64,000 nucleotides of DNA from Batkoa obscura (GCA_030770535.1 JASVEC010000038.1:124001-188000); one strand, 5' to 3'. Shown: positions 23,386-35,114, numbered from the stretch's first letter. Translations and numbers: made by a program. Notes: generated by a model not told the origin, from the letters alone.

Positions 23386-23546
23386 GGCTATATTTTGATT
23401 AATAAATAGAATTTTGTTATTTTATTTGCATAGATGGATTTAAAGCAGATGGCTATAATTGTTTATGATCCAAAAATATAATAAAGTACAAAAATTAAAG
23501 ATAATGATCAAATTATAAAATATACATAAATCAAATATAAATTTTT

Positions 23547-24602
23547 TTAATACTGAATCTCTTCTTTGTTTAAACACTTTGGTATAAAACTGAGCATGTC
23601 TTCATAAAAACTATGGCAGTCAGTAAGTGTCAATTCTGGTCCAATAGCATCAATTATTTCAAAAAGTTCCTTCTCATTTTCTGGATTTTTTCCTCTGATC
23701 AATTCTTTCCATCTAGTATACATGTGCTCAACAGGATTTAAAAAGTTGGAATTTGGTGGCAAATATACTAACTTATGCCCGCTTTCTGCAATAAGTTCAC
23801 TTATTTTTGTACTATTTTGAGTGTGAACATCATTCATTATTATTACTGCTTCGGAAACATTTACTTGAGCAAGTTTTTTAACAAAAGATTCAACAAGTTT
23901 GTAAAATGGCTCATTGTAATATAGTTTCAAGTCAGTATAAAACTCAAATACCTCGTATTTCCTCATAGCACAACATACAGATACTTGTTTTTTTCGCATT
24001 CCAGTAGTAGGTTTTTCTGATTGTGTTATAGCTTTTGGTTTTTTATTATTTGATTTTCCATAACCTGATCTTACGCACATTGTAACATTAAATATCCCTT
24101 CATCTAAGAAAAAGACTTTGGATTCGTCATAATTAGATAACTCATTCATAAGCATATTCGCATAAGAAGCTCTAGTTTCTAAAGTAGACAGACCATTGGT
24201 TTTCTCAACAGTTGGGCGAACTCGAATAAAAGAATAGCTAAAATCTTTTATATTTCTAGCTATAGTTGTTATGGCTATATCTACTTCAAATTCCTCAAGG
24301 ACTCTGGATTTTATTGAAGTTAATGATATGCTACAATCATCATCAATCCAACTTTGTACCATACTTCGTTGGGAATCTGATAGCTTCTTTTTACGCTCCC
24401 CCCCTTTAAGCTTTCTAGCATAATCCTCGCCATTGATGTATTTTCTCAAAATGGCATACACAGTTGTGCGTTTGAAACCCAATACATTGGCAATATCTGT
24501 AGCATGATTTCCATTAATATACGAATCAACTATTCGAGTTCTGTCATCATCACTAACATATTGGTGTTTTTTCGCTTTTGATTTGTAATGACGTTCAAGC
24601 AT
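23547..24602 (-). CDS. Tc1/mariner (DDE_3)-type transposase, lone and probably inactive or domesticated
   Basis: One uninterrupted ORF of 351 residues. The N-terminal part (about 15-90) has helix-turn-helix sequence (DSYINGNHATDIANVLGFKR, TTVYAILRKY). The catalytic core shows FFLDEGIFN (first Asp), IIMNDVHTQNS and YLPPNSNFLNPVEHMYTRWK (final Glu). In the family the second motif normally reads DN..; here it reads ND, so the position with the canonical 34-residue spacing to the Glu is Asn. I found no terminal inverted repeats or TA duplication next to the ORF by eye, and it shares no ends with the MITE family. Either an old copy whose ends have decayed or a host-recruited DNA-binding protein. 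Confidence 0.85.
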   Translation of the reverse strand: MLERHYKSKAKKHQYVSDDDRTRIVDSYINGNHATDIANVLGFKRTTVYAILRKYINGEDYARKLKGGERKKKLSDSQRSMVQSWIDDDCSISLTSIKSRVLEEFEVDIAITTIARNIKDFSYSFIRVRPTVEKTNGLSTLETRASYANMLMNELSNYDESKVFFLDEGIFNVTMCVRSGYGKSNNKKPKAITQSEKPTTGMRKKQVSVCCAMRKYEVFEFYTDLKLYYNEPFYKLVESFVKKLAQVNVSEAVIIMNDVHTQNSTKISELIAESGHKLVYLPPNSNFLNPVEHMYTRWKELIRGKNPENEKELFEIIDAIGPELTLTDCHSFYEDMLSFIPKCLNKEEIQY

Positions 24603-25440
24603 TGGAAATAAAAAGAAATTAAAAGAGATTTTTTCTACATTTTATAATAAACGGATTATTTTCAGGCCTTAGCCCCCCCACTTGAACAATTTTTTTTTTG
24701 CACAATTTATAGGCTAAAAATACTGGATTTCCCCGATTTTATCACGTTTTCATTGAATTTTGAAATATAAAATTTTGTCAATAAGCTTTACAATGGCCAA
24801 GTCATAAGAAAATTAGTCCTTTAGTTTTAAAAGTGAGGTAGTATAATAACTTTACCTTAAATGCTTACAAGTTAAGGTTTTATTTGTGGATATTTAGTAT
24901 GTTTTCTTGCGTTTTAACTAATATAAAGTATTTCGTCGGATTTAAACTGACCCTTTTTTAAGGTACAGCTGTTCTAAATTCATCCACTAATATTAAACCT
25001 AAATCAAATCAATTTGTGAGGAATAAAACAAAAGTATGTGCTGAAAAGCAAAATTCATGATGTCCCAATATCACATAAAAATATTGAAAATTGAAATGTG
25101 GAGAAAAATTAAACTAAATAGGTTAAAAAGAGAAAATCTTTATACGTCTAAAAGTTGATTTGTAAATTTTCCTTTCGAAAGTACAGAGCATCTGGGTATT
25201 CTTTATCAATATGATGAAATTACAGGTAGAAATAGAATGAGGGGTGATTATCTTAATTAAGTCTATGATAAAATTTTGAGGTTTATAGCGAGAAATAAGC
25301 TTATAAATTTCATCTTAATTGGCCAAGATAGGGTCCGAACTTGAAGTTTTTCAAGGAGTTAGGAGGATTGTAGCAAATTTTTAGATGTGAAAGTTCACTA
25401 ATTTTCAAACTAATTCAAAAAAACAATTTTTTTATTAAAA
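24603..25440. other. Intergenic
   Basis: About 840 bp between the divergent transposase and RbfA genes. It contains a C7 run near 24672-24678 and a T-run; no gene recognised and no transposon end found. Confidence 0.5.
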
Positions 25441-26232
25441 ATGAATAAGATAAAATTAACAACAATACAAACAGTTCGAAGCATTTACACAAAAAGCAAA
25501 ATAAATGCCAATTATAACCCGGATATTAGGAACAAACTCGAAGCTGAAATCAAGAGAGAAAACAAGAAGGATTTCAATAAAGAGGATTATGTAATTTTAG
25601 GAAAATATTTGAAATTATTTGATACAAAGAGACAAAAAATAAAGCAAGAGAAACAAGAAGAGAGGGTAAATTTAATCTCAGTTTAATTTGTCATAGTTTA
25701 TTAGCTTGGAATTTAGATACGTAGCTATCAGCTAGAAAAGAAAGTGAAAATCATAAAGAGAAATACTATTATCAGCGAACCATCCGATAATAAAATGAAA
25801 CTGATACAAGAGCATGTTAAGGATACCATCGATGAACTTTTATCTTCTGGTTTCACTCCTAACTCTTGGCTACACCCCCTCTTTTTTCAGGTTGTTTCGG
25901 TAAGATTTTGAATTATACTTAAATTTGAAACTTATTTTATTTTAGATCTCAGTAAATCCTTCTATGGACAGAGTTTTTGTTAGCTGGAAGGGAACTGAAA
26001 ACGAAATCTATACAAAGGTAAAAAAAATTAAATATCAACGCAATTTTGTTAAATTTTTTAGTCCGAGATTGAGGAATCGATAAAGAAGGATCTTGCGAAG
26101 TTTAAAGTTCAAGTAGAAAAAAGGCTTAGGATGTTTAGAAATTTAAATGTACGGTTTAGTTCCGAACCATCTGATATAGATTCGATCGAAAATACTTTAG
26201 AGCAGATAGAAAATGAGGTCAATCGATCTTAG
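25441..26232 (+). CDS. Mitochondrial ribosome-binding factor A (RbfA-like)
   Basis: RbfA binds and matures the small ribosomal subunit; the mitochondrial form acts on the mitoribosome. Exons: 25441-25665, 25717-25899, 25946-26017, 26062-26232; 216 residues. The N-terminus MNKIKLTTIQTVRSIYTKSK is a basic, Ser/Thr-rich mitochondrial presequence. The core reads LHPLFFQVVSISVNPSMDRV, FVSWKG, then a helix SEIEESIKKDLAKFKVQVEK, RLRMFRNLNVRFSSEPSD and ENTLEQIENE, which follows the RbfA pattern (beta strand with V.VSPD..., helix, L.LR..P.L.F). Divergent from bacterial RbfA, so the call is probable, not certain. Confidence 0.7.
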
Positions 26233-26692
26233 TTTATTATTTAATGTATATTAGAATAGAATGTATACTAAATTTATAGTATTGGAGGTTATAATAAGCT
26301 TAAATTTACAAAATGATTTTTAGAGTATAATCTTAGTTTATGATAATAAATAAAAGTAACATTACACTTTAAAAGTTTATAAATTAGGAATGTCCATGAT
26401 GTCTTTAGCATTTGAAACCTACACATTTTATAAAACTAATTTTTTTTAACAAAATAAGCATTATTACAGTATTCGAATGTATTTCAAACTAAACTAATGT
26501 TTATATTAAAGTCTTTATAAACATGTAGAGTGGTTTTGACTAGAAACAATTTTTTGCACTGCTAAAAAAATTATCAACTAAAGATAAAAAATATTGCGAC
26601 TAATTAGATAAAATTTATAAAAAATTAAAGCATTATTAAAAAGCAACTCAATAATCAATATGTAAAGGTGTATTGGTCTGAAATTTTTAAAT
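26233..26692. other. Intergenic, convergent
   Basis: 460 bp between RbfA and SPC3; AT-rich, nothing recognised. Confidence 0.55.
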
Positions 26693-27393
26693 TTAATATT
26701 CGTTGTAAGAATTCTTGACTTTTTTTCCTTCTTTTTCTTGAGCTAATTTACGTTTCTTAGGCTTCTGAGGAGGCTGAATGTAATAAGGACCAAATGAGGT
26801 AGTTGATTTTCCTGGTAAAAACATTCCTATCCAAGGAACAACTTCCCAATGAATAGTAGCGGTAATGCTATTATCAGTCATAAATGGCCCAATATCAGTT
26901 AAAGCGTATTTAAACTTTTGCCCTCTAACTTTAACTTCACTCTTCTTTTTATTACGAATAATACGGTCCCATACAACTACTTTATTTTCAGTGAAATTCT
27001 TATTACCATAATCTACCACTACATATACGAATATTTGTTTTGTATTCCAGTTAAATAAACTGCTAAAATCTAACTCGTGTTAAATTTATTAAAATAAAAT
27101 AGTTTACTACCTTACCAGCATTTATATCCATCTTTGCAGAAACAAAATCAGCAGGGTCCTTTAAATAAGAGTCAGAATAATGGCCACCATATCTGCCATG
27201 AATTCTGAAAATGGTTATAAACTTGACTATAATTTTGTTATTAAACTTACACTTTAATGTCTTTCAAGTCAATAGTTGCTGGAGCTTCATATTTAAAAAC
27301 AAAGGATGACAGGGCTATAAAAGCTAAAAGCACAGTAGCTACACTCGATAAGAAGCTTGAAAAGGTTGATATTCTTGTTGTTATACTATGCAT
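26693..27393 (-). CDS. SPC3: Signal peptidase complex subunit 3
   Basis: ER type II membrane subunit (SPC22/23) required for signal-peptide cleavage. Exons: 27393-27251, 27204-27116, 27069-26693; 202 residues. MHSITTRISTFSSFLSSVAT and VLLAFIALSSFVF form the N-terminal membrane anchor near residues 12-33. Family motifs follow: KMDINADFSSLFNWNTKQIF and VYVVVDYGN, VVVWDRIIRNKK, and ITATIHWEVVPWIGMFLPG, aligning with human SPCS3 (DWNVKQLFLYL, VVLWDKIV, LSWNVVP). A basic Lys-rich tail ends the protein. It makes functional sense beside the many secreted products here, but its placement is probably chance. Confidence 0.88.
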
Positions 27394-27901
27394 CTTTCTA
27401 AATTTTTAGTTGATGTATTAGAAAATGATTTTATAGTGATTTTTTCTCATTCTTACACGCAATAGTTTATATTTTATAGCCAATCAAGTTTTGTTTTCTG
27501 TAATGAAATGGGTTTCATCAGTAAAATGAAAGAAATGATTATTTAGATTTATGAAAACAATTTTTATTCATTACAAACTAGAGTTTTCATGTAGTATATA
27601 TCATGTATATAACAAGGTAATAAAGATACTAGAAGTTGTTACAAATACTATTTCAATAGTGAAACTATATTAGCTTTATTAAATGTATAAAATTATCCCG
27701 CTAAAATTAAATTAAAGCCCATTAATTAGAATAATAGGGAGGTTTTCATAAGTAAGCCAATAATAGCCCTTCAGTAATAAAAGTAACGATTTTTCATAGG
27801 CTTGATTCGAATCTGCATTAAGAACAAGTTATTTAATAAATGGAATTTTATATAAACTCAAACAAGTGAAATAGGTAACATCTATTTTTAAATTATAATA
27901 A
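27394..27901. other. Divergent intergenic region SPC3 / SEC9-like
   Basis: About 510 bp; must contain both promoters. No clear TATA box or repeat seen. Confidence 0.5.
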
Positions 27902-28714
27902 ATGGACGCCTATAAGAATTATAAAGCAAGTAATAATCCAGCCCCAGAAAACAACTTTTATGATGAAGATAAGGAGGAGGAAGAAATCAATGCTTTAAAG
28001 AAACAGATCCGTGGGGTTAAACAAGATTCCTTAGCTGCAACTAGACAAGCCTTATCAAAAATTAATGAGTCGGAAGCCATTGCTACAAGTACTTTAACTA
28101 AGTTGGGCTCTCAATCTGGTAACTTATTTATTTTAGTTATATATTAAAAATTAAATAATATTCAAGAAAAAATTAACTCTGTTGAAAGACAGATGGATAT
28201 AGCAAATAAGCAAGCGGATATGGCTTTAAACAAATCAGCGGAGCTTAAAAAGATCAACAACTCAATGTTTTCAATCTTCAGTTTTAAAAATCCATTTAAA
28301 AATGAAGCTAAAGAAAAAGAGAAGATTGAGCGTCTTAAGCAGGAGCATGAAGAGCAAATTAAGAAGGAAGATGAGTTACGTCAAGCTAACTATCAAGCTA
28401 ACGAGCGTGTCAATAGTGCATTAAAAAACAATAAACCAGTTAATCATCAAGGTTCTAACCAAGGTTCTTATAAAGGTAACGCTAATGGACAGTATAACTT
28501 TGAAGAAGATGAGGAAGGAATGAAGATTGAACAAGAGATTGATGGAAATTTAGATTTGATTTCATCAACTTTAGGAAACTTAAAGAATATGTCATTGGCT
28601 ATGTCTAATGAATTAGATATTCAAAACAATAAGCTTGATTCTATAAACAAAAACGCCACAGAAGTTCAAACCAAAGTTAACCTTGGTAAAGATCGCTTAA
28701 AAACTATTAAATAA
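27902..28714 (+). CDS. SEC9: SNAP-25/Sec9-family SNARE (Qb,Qc)
   Basis: Provides two SNARE helices for exocytic vesicle fusion at the plasma membrane. Exons 27902-28118 and 28167-28714; 254 residues. The first SNARE helix spans roughly residues 30-90, with the zero-layer glutamine in LTKLGSQSEKINSVERQMDI, which crosses the intron (GlnSerGlu). A linker with SIFSFKNPFKNEAKEKEKIE and an Asn/Gln/Gly-rich stretch follows. The second SNARE helix is residues 178-250 (IEQEIDGNLDLISSTLGNLK, AMSNELDIQNNKLDSINKNA), with its own central Gln. No cysteine cluster for palmitoylation is seen, as in Sec9. Shorter than yeast Sec9, nearer SNAP-25. Confidence 0.88.
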
Positions 28715-29243
28715 TTTACTTAATCTGATAGCTCATCCTTTTATTTTTGTTACAATAATATTGTGTTACTATCTTCCCTTTTTTATTACAATTTATATTA
28801 AAGAAGATTTAAATTAGATTATTTCGTTTCTATTTATTCATTAAACATTATATTTGGTTATGTCTAATAAACTCCATTATTAACTTTAATAATTATAACA
28901 GGGTCCTTAAACCATATTGATTTTAAGGACTACGACGATCAAGTGTATATTTTAAAGTATACATTTGACATTGTGCTTAGCAATGTCTTATAAAAATTAT
29001 ATATGAATAAATACTTATTAATCTAAAGGACAATCTATTATAAAATCCCAGTATTTGAACTAATATCTTTATATATAATTGTATGAAATTATATATGTAA
29101 CAGTAAAGCTTAAGTAAACTATTTTTAAACAAATTTTATTCAATAATCTATGTGATCCTCAAACGTAAGTCAAGACCTAAGTTTAAAAGATTATAATGGT
29201 TTAAAATCATTTCATGTATTATGAGTAGAATACTTCTAACTAT
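28715..29243. other. Intergenic, convergent
   Basis: 530 bp between the SEC9-like and uL6m genes; nothing recognised. Confidence 0.55.
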
Positions 29244-29957
29244 TTATTTTTGCTTCTTCTTCATTTCCTTTTGTTTAATGACTTCATCACCAACAAAGAT
29301 ACCCTTTAACTTATAAGGTTCAGGTTCACGCCAGCGACGAATGGTAGCTGCGAATTGTCCTAATTGTTGTTTATCAATTCCATAAAGTATAATCTTCGTA
29401 GGTTGTGGAATAGTAACTGTTATACCATCAGGTATTTCTACTGAGATTGGATGAGAGTACCCAAGTTTTAATCCTATTTTAGTGTTATTTTCTTCTAAAG
29501 CAGCACGATAACCAACACCAGAGAGACGAAGCGGAAGTGTAAATCCTTCTGTAACACCAACAATTGCGTTATTAATAAGAGAACGTGTTGTACCCCACAT
29601 TGCTTTTTGCTTGCTTTGTTTTGAGTCCAATACACGAACATTAAGTACCTTATTACCAGCTTCAGTAAGCTCTTTTTCAACATTTAAATTGACGAATGGA
29701 TGAATTTTAACATTTTTCTGACCTAATGGGCCTTTGATTAATAATTCAGTTTCTTTTCCTTCTCTTAAAGCATCAAGATTGTTGGAGTTATAAAAGTCAA
29801 TAAGTGGGCTTGGAATACTATCTTCAACCTTCATTTCTAGAGATACATCTTTGGAAAAGTATAATGGAGCTTTCCCAATATGGGATCTAGCTATTGTACT
29901 AGTTGATATGGATCTAGTTGAATATTTTATTAACTTAAATGAGGTATTTTTAAACAT
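29244..29957 (-). CDS. MRPL6: Mitochondrial large-subunit ribosomal protein uL6m
   Basis: Single exon, 237 residues. A presequence MFKNTSFKLIKYSTRSISTS (Ser/Thr/Lys/Arg-rich, no acid) precedes SHIGKAPLYFSKDVSLEMKV, the uL6 start. The second L6 domain is clear: TTRSLINNAIVGVTEGFTLP, RLSGVGYRAALE, LKLGYSHPISVEIPDGITVT, IILYGIDKQQLGQFAATIRR and the C-terminal signature EPEPYKLKGIFVGDEVIKQK. Length is right for a mitochondrial form with presequence. Probably expressed with other mitoribosomal factors; mitochondrial RbfA lies 3 kb away. Confidence 0.93.
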   Translation of the reverse strand: MFKNTSFKLIKYSTRSISTSTIARSHIGKAPLYFSKDVSLEMKVEDSIPSPLIDFYNSNNLDALREGKETELLIKGPLGQKNVKIHPFVNLNVEKELTEAGNKVLNVRVLDSKQSKQKAMWGTTRSLINNAIVGVTEGFTLPLRLSGVGYRAALEENNTKIGLKLGYSHPISVEIPDGITVTIPQPTKIILYGIDKQQLGQFAATIRRWREPEPYKLKGIFVGDEVIKQKEMKKKQK

Positions 29958-30396
29958 TCGAAAATCTATAAATTGAATAAAACTTAGTGATTTGATCCGA
30001 ACTTGAACTTCAAATTATGGAAACTAAATAAATATCAATGCTGATTGGCTATAATCTTTTTTAAAATCAATTCTTAGGATATAAGAATATTAGATTTATT
30101 GACAATAGTGAATTTGTTCTTTGAATAAATTACATCAAAATCAAAGTTGATTTATTTAATAAACAACCGTTTATTGGTACCACTGAAATTGATCAATAAT
30201 CATAATCAAAGTTACCTTTTCATCAACGAGTTGATACAAGATTATATCAATTTGTTAAAATAAATTTATAAAAGTTATAAGGTATTTTTGAAATTGATAA
30301 AGGATTTGGTTAGTTATAAAAGTTCATTTATTTTTGAAAAAGAAGACCAAAATTAAGCATAGTTAAAAAAGCAATCTACATTTAACATCAAACTAA
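29958..30396. other. Divergent intergenic region
   Basis: 440 bp between uL6m and the gene at 30397; no element recognised. Confidence 0.5.
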
Positions 30397-31116
30397 ATGA
30401 TGTCAAATAGAAATAAAGATGAAATGAATTATCGAGGAAATAGAAGTAATTCAAAATATGAAGACAGGAGAGATTTTAATAGAAGTAGAACAGGTAATTT
30501 AAATTAGTTTTTATTTGAATGTGTAATTATTTTTGAAGATCAAAGATTTAGTTCAGATATAAATTATATTCAAGAATATAATCAAAATTATAATCTCGGA
30601 CAGTAAGAAACATTAAACATTTTATCATCATAAACTTACTGTTTCTAGCCTTCGTAATGGGAGGGGATATGGCTCAAAGTCTTTTGACGCTAACAGCAGC
30701 GAAGGCTATAGTAATGGACATAGATCTCAAGATACTAAGTTTAGTCAAGGTAACAAAGCAACAACTGAAAACATATGGGCCTCCATATGCCAGCAAAACA
30801 AGTGAGCTCATTATCATATAAAAGAGAATGATTAAATAAATTAGAAAGAGTGAAGATGACGACGGCCCATTCACACAACATATAGCAGCCTCCCGGAAAA
30901 TTATTTCTTTGGGCAATAATGACGTAAACGATTCTATTTTGAAAACTATATATTTATTAATGTTTAAAGGTAAGGAATGATAGAACTGTAGAACAACATT
31001 TTAAACAAAAAACAGATGATGCATTTGAAAAAGCAAGCAAGTCGTTTGGAAATTATACTGCTACTTATTCCAAGCATAAAAATTATTTAACCCCAACATT
31101 AAGAAGGACATGGTGA
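30397..31116 (+). CDS. Unrecognised small protein with C-terminal coiled coil, five exons
   Basis: Exons 30397-30493, 30539-30602, 30649-30801, 30845-30923 and 30970-31116 join in frame to 179 residues, all with normal GT-AG introns of 43-46 nt, which supports a real gene. The first ~105 residues are polar and Arg/Asn/Ser-rich (MMSNRNKDEMNYRGNRSNSK). The last 75 are helical: HIAASRKIISLGNNDV, RTVEQHFKQKTDDAFEKASK, ending NYLTPTLRRTW. The helix-then-K..L...LRR end faintly resembles KxDL/BLOC-type coiled-coil subunits, but the KxDL motif itself is absent, so I do not assign it. The start could be the second ATG, one codon on. Confidence 0.6.
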
Positions 31117-31242
31117 AGAGTATACTAATTTGAAGCTTACAATTAAAAGAGCAATTTGGTCAATTGTCTGTTATAACTATTTTTATTTAATGTATAAAAG
31201 TAAATTCATCTTTTAATCTTTAAATTAGACATATAGATTATA

Positions 31243-31343
31243 TGGAGGTATTTTTTCTGGTTTCATCACTTTTTCCATTTTTCAAATGCTATTTGAGCGA
31301 AAAAATTGTTAGTAAAACTATTAAACAAAAAAATATATCCCCA
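31243..31343 (-). mobile_element. MITE copy 4
   Basis: 101 bp, minus orientation, starts TGGAGGTATTTTTTCTGG, ends AATATATCCCCA, flanked by TA on both sides (31241-31242, 31344-31345). Lies ~130 bp after the preceding gene. Confidence 0.83.
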
Positions 31344-32443
31344 TATATTAATTTAACTTTGGTATGTTATTTTGAATTTAGATTACTTTAAATTATAAAA
31401 TAAAAATATCAATTTTCTTATTTTAATAGTGTATTTTAACCGCCTATTTAATAATCAAAGTAGTTTATTACTTTAGAATTATAATTATAAACTCTAGTAA
31501 TAACACGCAGTCAGATCAAACGGTGACATGATTATAAAATTTTAATTTATTTTGTTAATATTTGTTAAAAATTATATACTATTTTTTAATTTTGGCTAAT
31601 CTTATTAATTTCAAAGTTCCAATAAATTAAATTTTGAAACTACAATTTAGATCATAATTTTAGCTGTTAGCTCTCTATTTTAATAATCAAATAAATTAAA
31701 GGATACAGAGTTTTATTCCATTTATGCAGCATTTCACCTTGATAAGATAATAATAATAAATTATATTATCAAATATCAAGGTATAAAATAAGAGAAAATA
31801 ATAACAATTAATAAATTTTATTTTGAAATTTTAGTTTCATTAAAATTTATTATTTAATTATGTTATCAAGTATAATAATTTAATCTTTTAGCTACAAATG
31901 GGCCAATTTAGCGGCCTTATTTCAATATTTCTCCTAAACATAGCTTATCTTTATACCAATAAAAGGAGATATAAAACAATAGGTCCAATAAAATACAGTT
32001 AGATAACTTTGATTAATTTAATAGGGTAAAAAGGCAATTAAGCAAATAAGGAAATAGGTTAATAAAATTATCAAAGGAGTTTCCTTCTAATTTTTTTGAG
32101 GACTGATTTTTAAATTAACAGTTAGAGTAATTATGATAAAAATGTTCATCATATTTAGTAGAAATGATCAAAAACTCTCCATTTTAATAATGATTTTCAT
32201 AATAAACCACGCGTAAAATCAATTGAAAGAAAACATGAATCATCACAAATACAAAAAATGCAAAAAGAGGATAAATATAAGAGAGATAAACATTCTCCTC
32301 ACTTAATCATCTTTTTCTACTTAAAACTTAACTGAAAGAAAAGTTTCATCTTTACTATTTTTATTAAATTGAGGTGGAAGCGTTTTATTTCAACCTCATT
32401 ACATTCAAACAAACTTTTTTCGACTGTAATACTAGTTAATATT
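31344..32443. other. Intergenic, upstream of ECL1-like gene
   Basis: About 1.1 kb; AT-rich. A small imperfect inverted repeat, ACCTTGATA ... TATCAAGGT, spans 31737-31782 with further pairing inside. No gene recognised. Confidence 0.5.
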
Positions 32444-32731
32444 ATGGATACAAATTGGTGTACCATATGCGGCCAACATATCGATTTCTCAGATACCGAT
32501 CTTTACTGTAGTGAAAAATGTCGTAAGAGTGATGAATTACCTTCCCTATTGCCATCTACTTTTACCATACATTCACCTATCAGTTCGATTACCCCTTCCC
32601 CAACTTTAACTTATAGCTTTATTTCTATTGGAAGTTCTAAGGTTTCCCCTTCTTCAATTCATTTAGACTCCACTAACAAAGGTGACACTTTGCGCCATTA
32701 TAATGATTATGTACCCAACTCACTGGAATAA
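32444..32731 (+). CDS. Ecl1-family zinc-binding life-span regulator-like protein
   Basis: Single exon, 95 residues from ATG 32444 (upstream in-frame codons lack an ATG). Begins MDTNWCTICGQHIDFSDTDL then YCSEKCRKSD: the C-x2-C ... C-x3-C zinc motif at the extreme N-terminus, as in fission yeast Ecl1/2/3 and related fungal proteins that extend chronological life span and respond to nutrients. The rest is Ser/Pro/Thr-rich and disordered, again typical. A long upstream region suggests regulated expression. Family call rests on the motif and its position. Confidence 0.72.
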   Translation: MDTNWCTICGQHIDFSDTDLYCSEKCRKSDELPSLLPSTFTIHSPISSITPSPTLTYSFISIGSSKVSPSSIHLDSTNKGDTLRHYNDYVPNSLE

Positions 32732-34304
32732 CTATGGTCTAAATTATTCCTTGTCTATTTTGAATTCAGCTAACCCAAAAAAACTATTATTATAATAATG
32801 CCCCTCTGAACACTGTAAACTTAAAATAAATGCTCCCTAATATAATAATGAGAATAATGAATTTTTTATTATAAATTTGGTAGTTTATGGGTTAAATTTA
32901 GCGGAAATAGGATCACGTTTTCCAAGCAACGTATCCCTTAAATTTCAATTTGGAAAAAAGGATCAAAATGTCTTACATATAAAAATTGATCCTCATTGAA
33001 AATCAAAATATATTAAATGAAAAATAATAATGTTTAAAAAATTGATATCCATATTAATATATTTGATAGTCTTCAAAGATACAAAGCCGAAATTCCTTGT
33101 TAAAAGATAAGAGATAAAACAAATCGTAAAATAAACTCGATCATAATAATAAGATTGTTACTATTTGAATCATAAAGAACATTTTTAGGAAGAATGTTTT
33201 AGAATTTAAATTAATATTGTGTAGTAACTTGAAAATTAACAAAAAATTAATATACATTAAAATCTTAAAATTAATAATCATGCTAAAGATATTTAACTAT
33301 CTATTAGTTGTTTTTCTAATATAATTTGAGCTAGCCATTTTAATTTCTTCAAAAAAATACTACTTTAATTTTTATTGCCTCAAATCACGCTAAGTATATT
33401 ATTTTTTAGACAATTAAATATTATTTTAAATCTCGAATATAAGGACAAATGTTTTATTAAAAATTAATAAATTAAAGTGATGTTAACCGATTTAATTATG
33501 ATTATAAGTCATATTAAAAATATTAGATTGTAGTTAAATTTAAAATATAATAGTTTAAAAATAACTGCTTTAGTATTAAATACACATTTCAAGAATGAAT
33601 AAAAAATCCATTATTTTAAAATTATACTTTACTCTAGTTTAGTAACTAAAATAAGTAGCTTATTTTTAAATAATGGCTTTCTGAACAAATTACATAATTT
33701 ATTAAAAAGTAACTTTAACTAATTACCTAGAATTAATATTTTCTCTATTGAAACATTTAATTAAAGACTAAAATGTTTTAGTTTTTTATAATATATTCTT
33801 CTATAAAGCGGAAAATTTATAATTCGGGAAGACTTCAATTACTTGACTGGTACTCTTGTAATCTACTCTCACATAATTATTCACGATACATTCTTTAATA
33901 TTTTATTCTTTTACGCTTTTTCAAAGTTCAAACAAGCAACTTCGGCTTTTAGCTTTTAGCTTCTAAGTATTATATAAAAGTATTTAAGACTATAAACGCA
34001 TTATAATAAATTAATTTTACATAGCAACTATCTATTTTAATTTATCATATTTATGCTTTTAATTGCTTCGACAACTCAATAGAGATCTTAACTATAGTTT
34101 AAGCATAATCCTATTGTAATTTACTTTATAGAGGTTTTCTATATTTAATACTACAGATATAACCTTTTGAGGATATAAAACATATTTAAAATATATTTAA
34201 GAGTATGTTTATTATATTATATTTTCAAAAGTATTATCTAATTTAAGCTTAAAGTTTATAACAAAGTATTTTCCTTTCTTAAATCTGAAATAACAAATAC
34301 CATA
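32732..34304. other. Gene-poor AT-rich region
   Basis: About 1.6 kb; no exon series or repeat recognised. Confidence 0.5.
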
Positions 34305-34404
34305 TGGGAGTGTTTTTTTGGCTTCATTACTTTTTCCATCTTTTAAGCGCTATTTGAGTGAAAAAATTATTAGTAAAATTTTTAAATACAAAAATACATC
34401 CCCC
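34305..34404 (-). mobile_element. MITE copy 5
   Basis: 100 bp, minus orientation; starts TGGGAGTGTTTTTTTGGC, ends AATACATCCCCC, flanked by TA (34303-34304, 34405-34406). Confidence 0.83.
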
Positions 34405-35114
34405 TATAAAAATACTATATAGATATACATACCTCATTTACCACTATTTACTTTCATTGCTCACTCTCTTTCAAATATTAAACTTTATCATTAGAAATAA
34501 AGCATCTAGGAACTTACCAGTTTTCTATTTTTTTAATAAAATCAAAAAAAATTTCAGGAATCTGAAATTATTGCATTAAGGGATATTTAACAGTCACACT
34601 TTTGATATTTGTAAATTAACTTAAAATTAATCTGATTCAATTTTATGTATTTATATTAAAATACTAGTTTTAAAAATTATATCCTTAATTAGTGATGATC
34701 ATGTAGTTTGTTAAAACAATAATATAAAAAGGACGACTAATTGATGTTATTTTAGAACCAAGGATGCTTGAGTTTAATATAGCCACAAAGATAAAATAAT
34801 AACATAAGTATATTATAAATCATATAAATAAGCTTATAAGAAAATAATTAATGATTAGTTTATTAATGTAGATAATGAATGCACAAAAACAAAAAATTAA
34901 ATATAAAATAAAATCTGTAAAGCAAATAAGAATACATTTTAACAAAAGTATGAAATGATGTAAAGAATAAAATAATTATACAATATAAAATAAATTTCAA
35001 AGAAACTATGATAAGGCCATCTACCTTATGACTACCAGAAACAAAAGAACCACACTTTTATCTTCTTCCCCGCTCCAGGATAAATATTTAATAAACTATC
35101 TCAGTTCTATTATT
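34405..35114. other. Intergenic, 3' of ATG1
   Basis: About 700 bp of AT-rich sequence with no recognised feature. Confidence 0.5.

Noticed and set aside
23547-24602. The transposase as the source of the MITE family
   Set aside because: No TGGGGATG-type ends flank it, and its second catalytic motif is altered, so the link has no sequence support.
25441-25686. LYR-motif protein for the first RbfA exon
   Set aside because: The N-terminal helix looks LYR-like at first, but the downstream exons continue in frame into an RbfA-like core, which explains the whole better.
30397-31116. Assignment as Kxd1/BLOC subunit
   Set aside because: Only a loose similarity at the C-terminal end; the K-x-D-L motif is not present.
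31737-31782. Small hairpin as another MITE
   Set aside because: Only 9-bp outer arms, no second copy found in the window and no clear target duplication.
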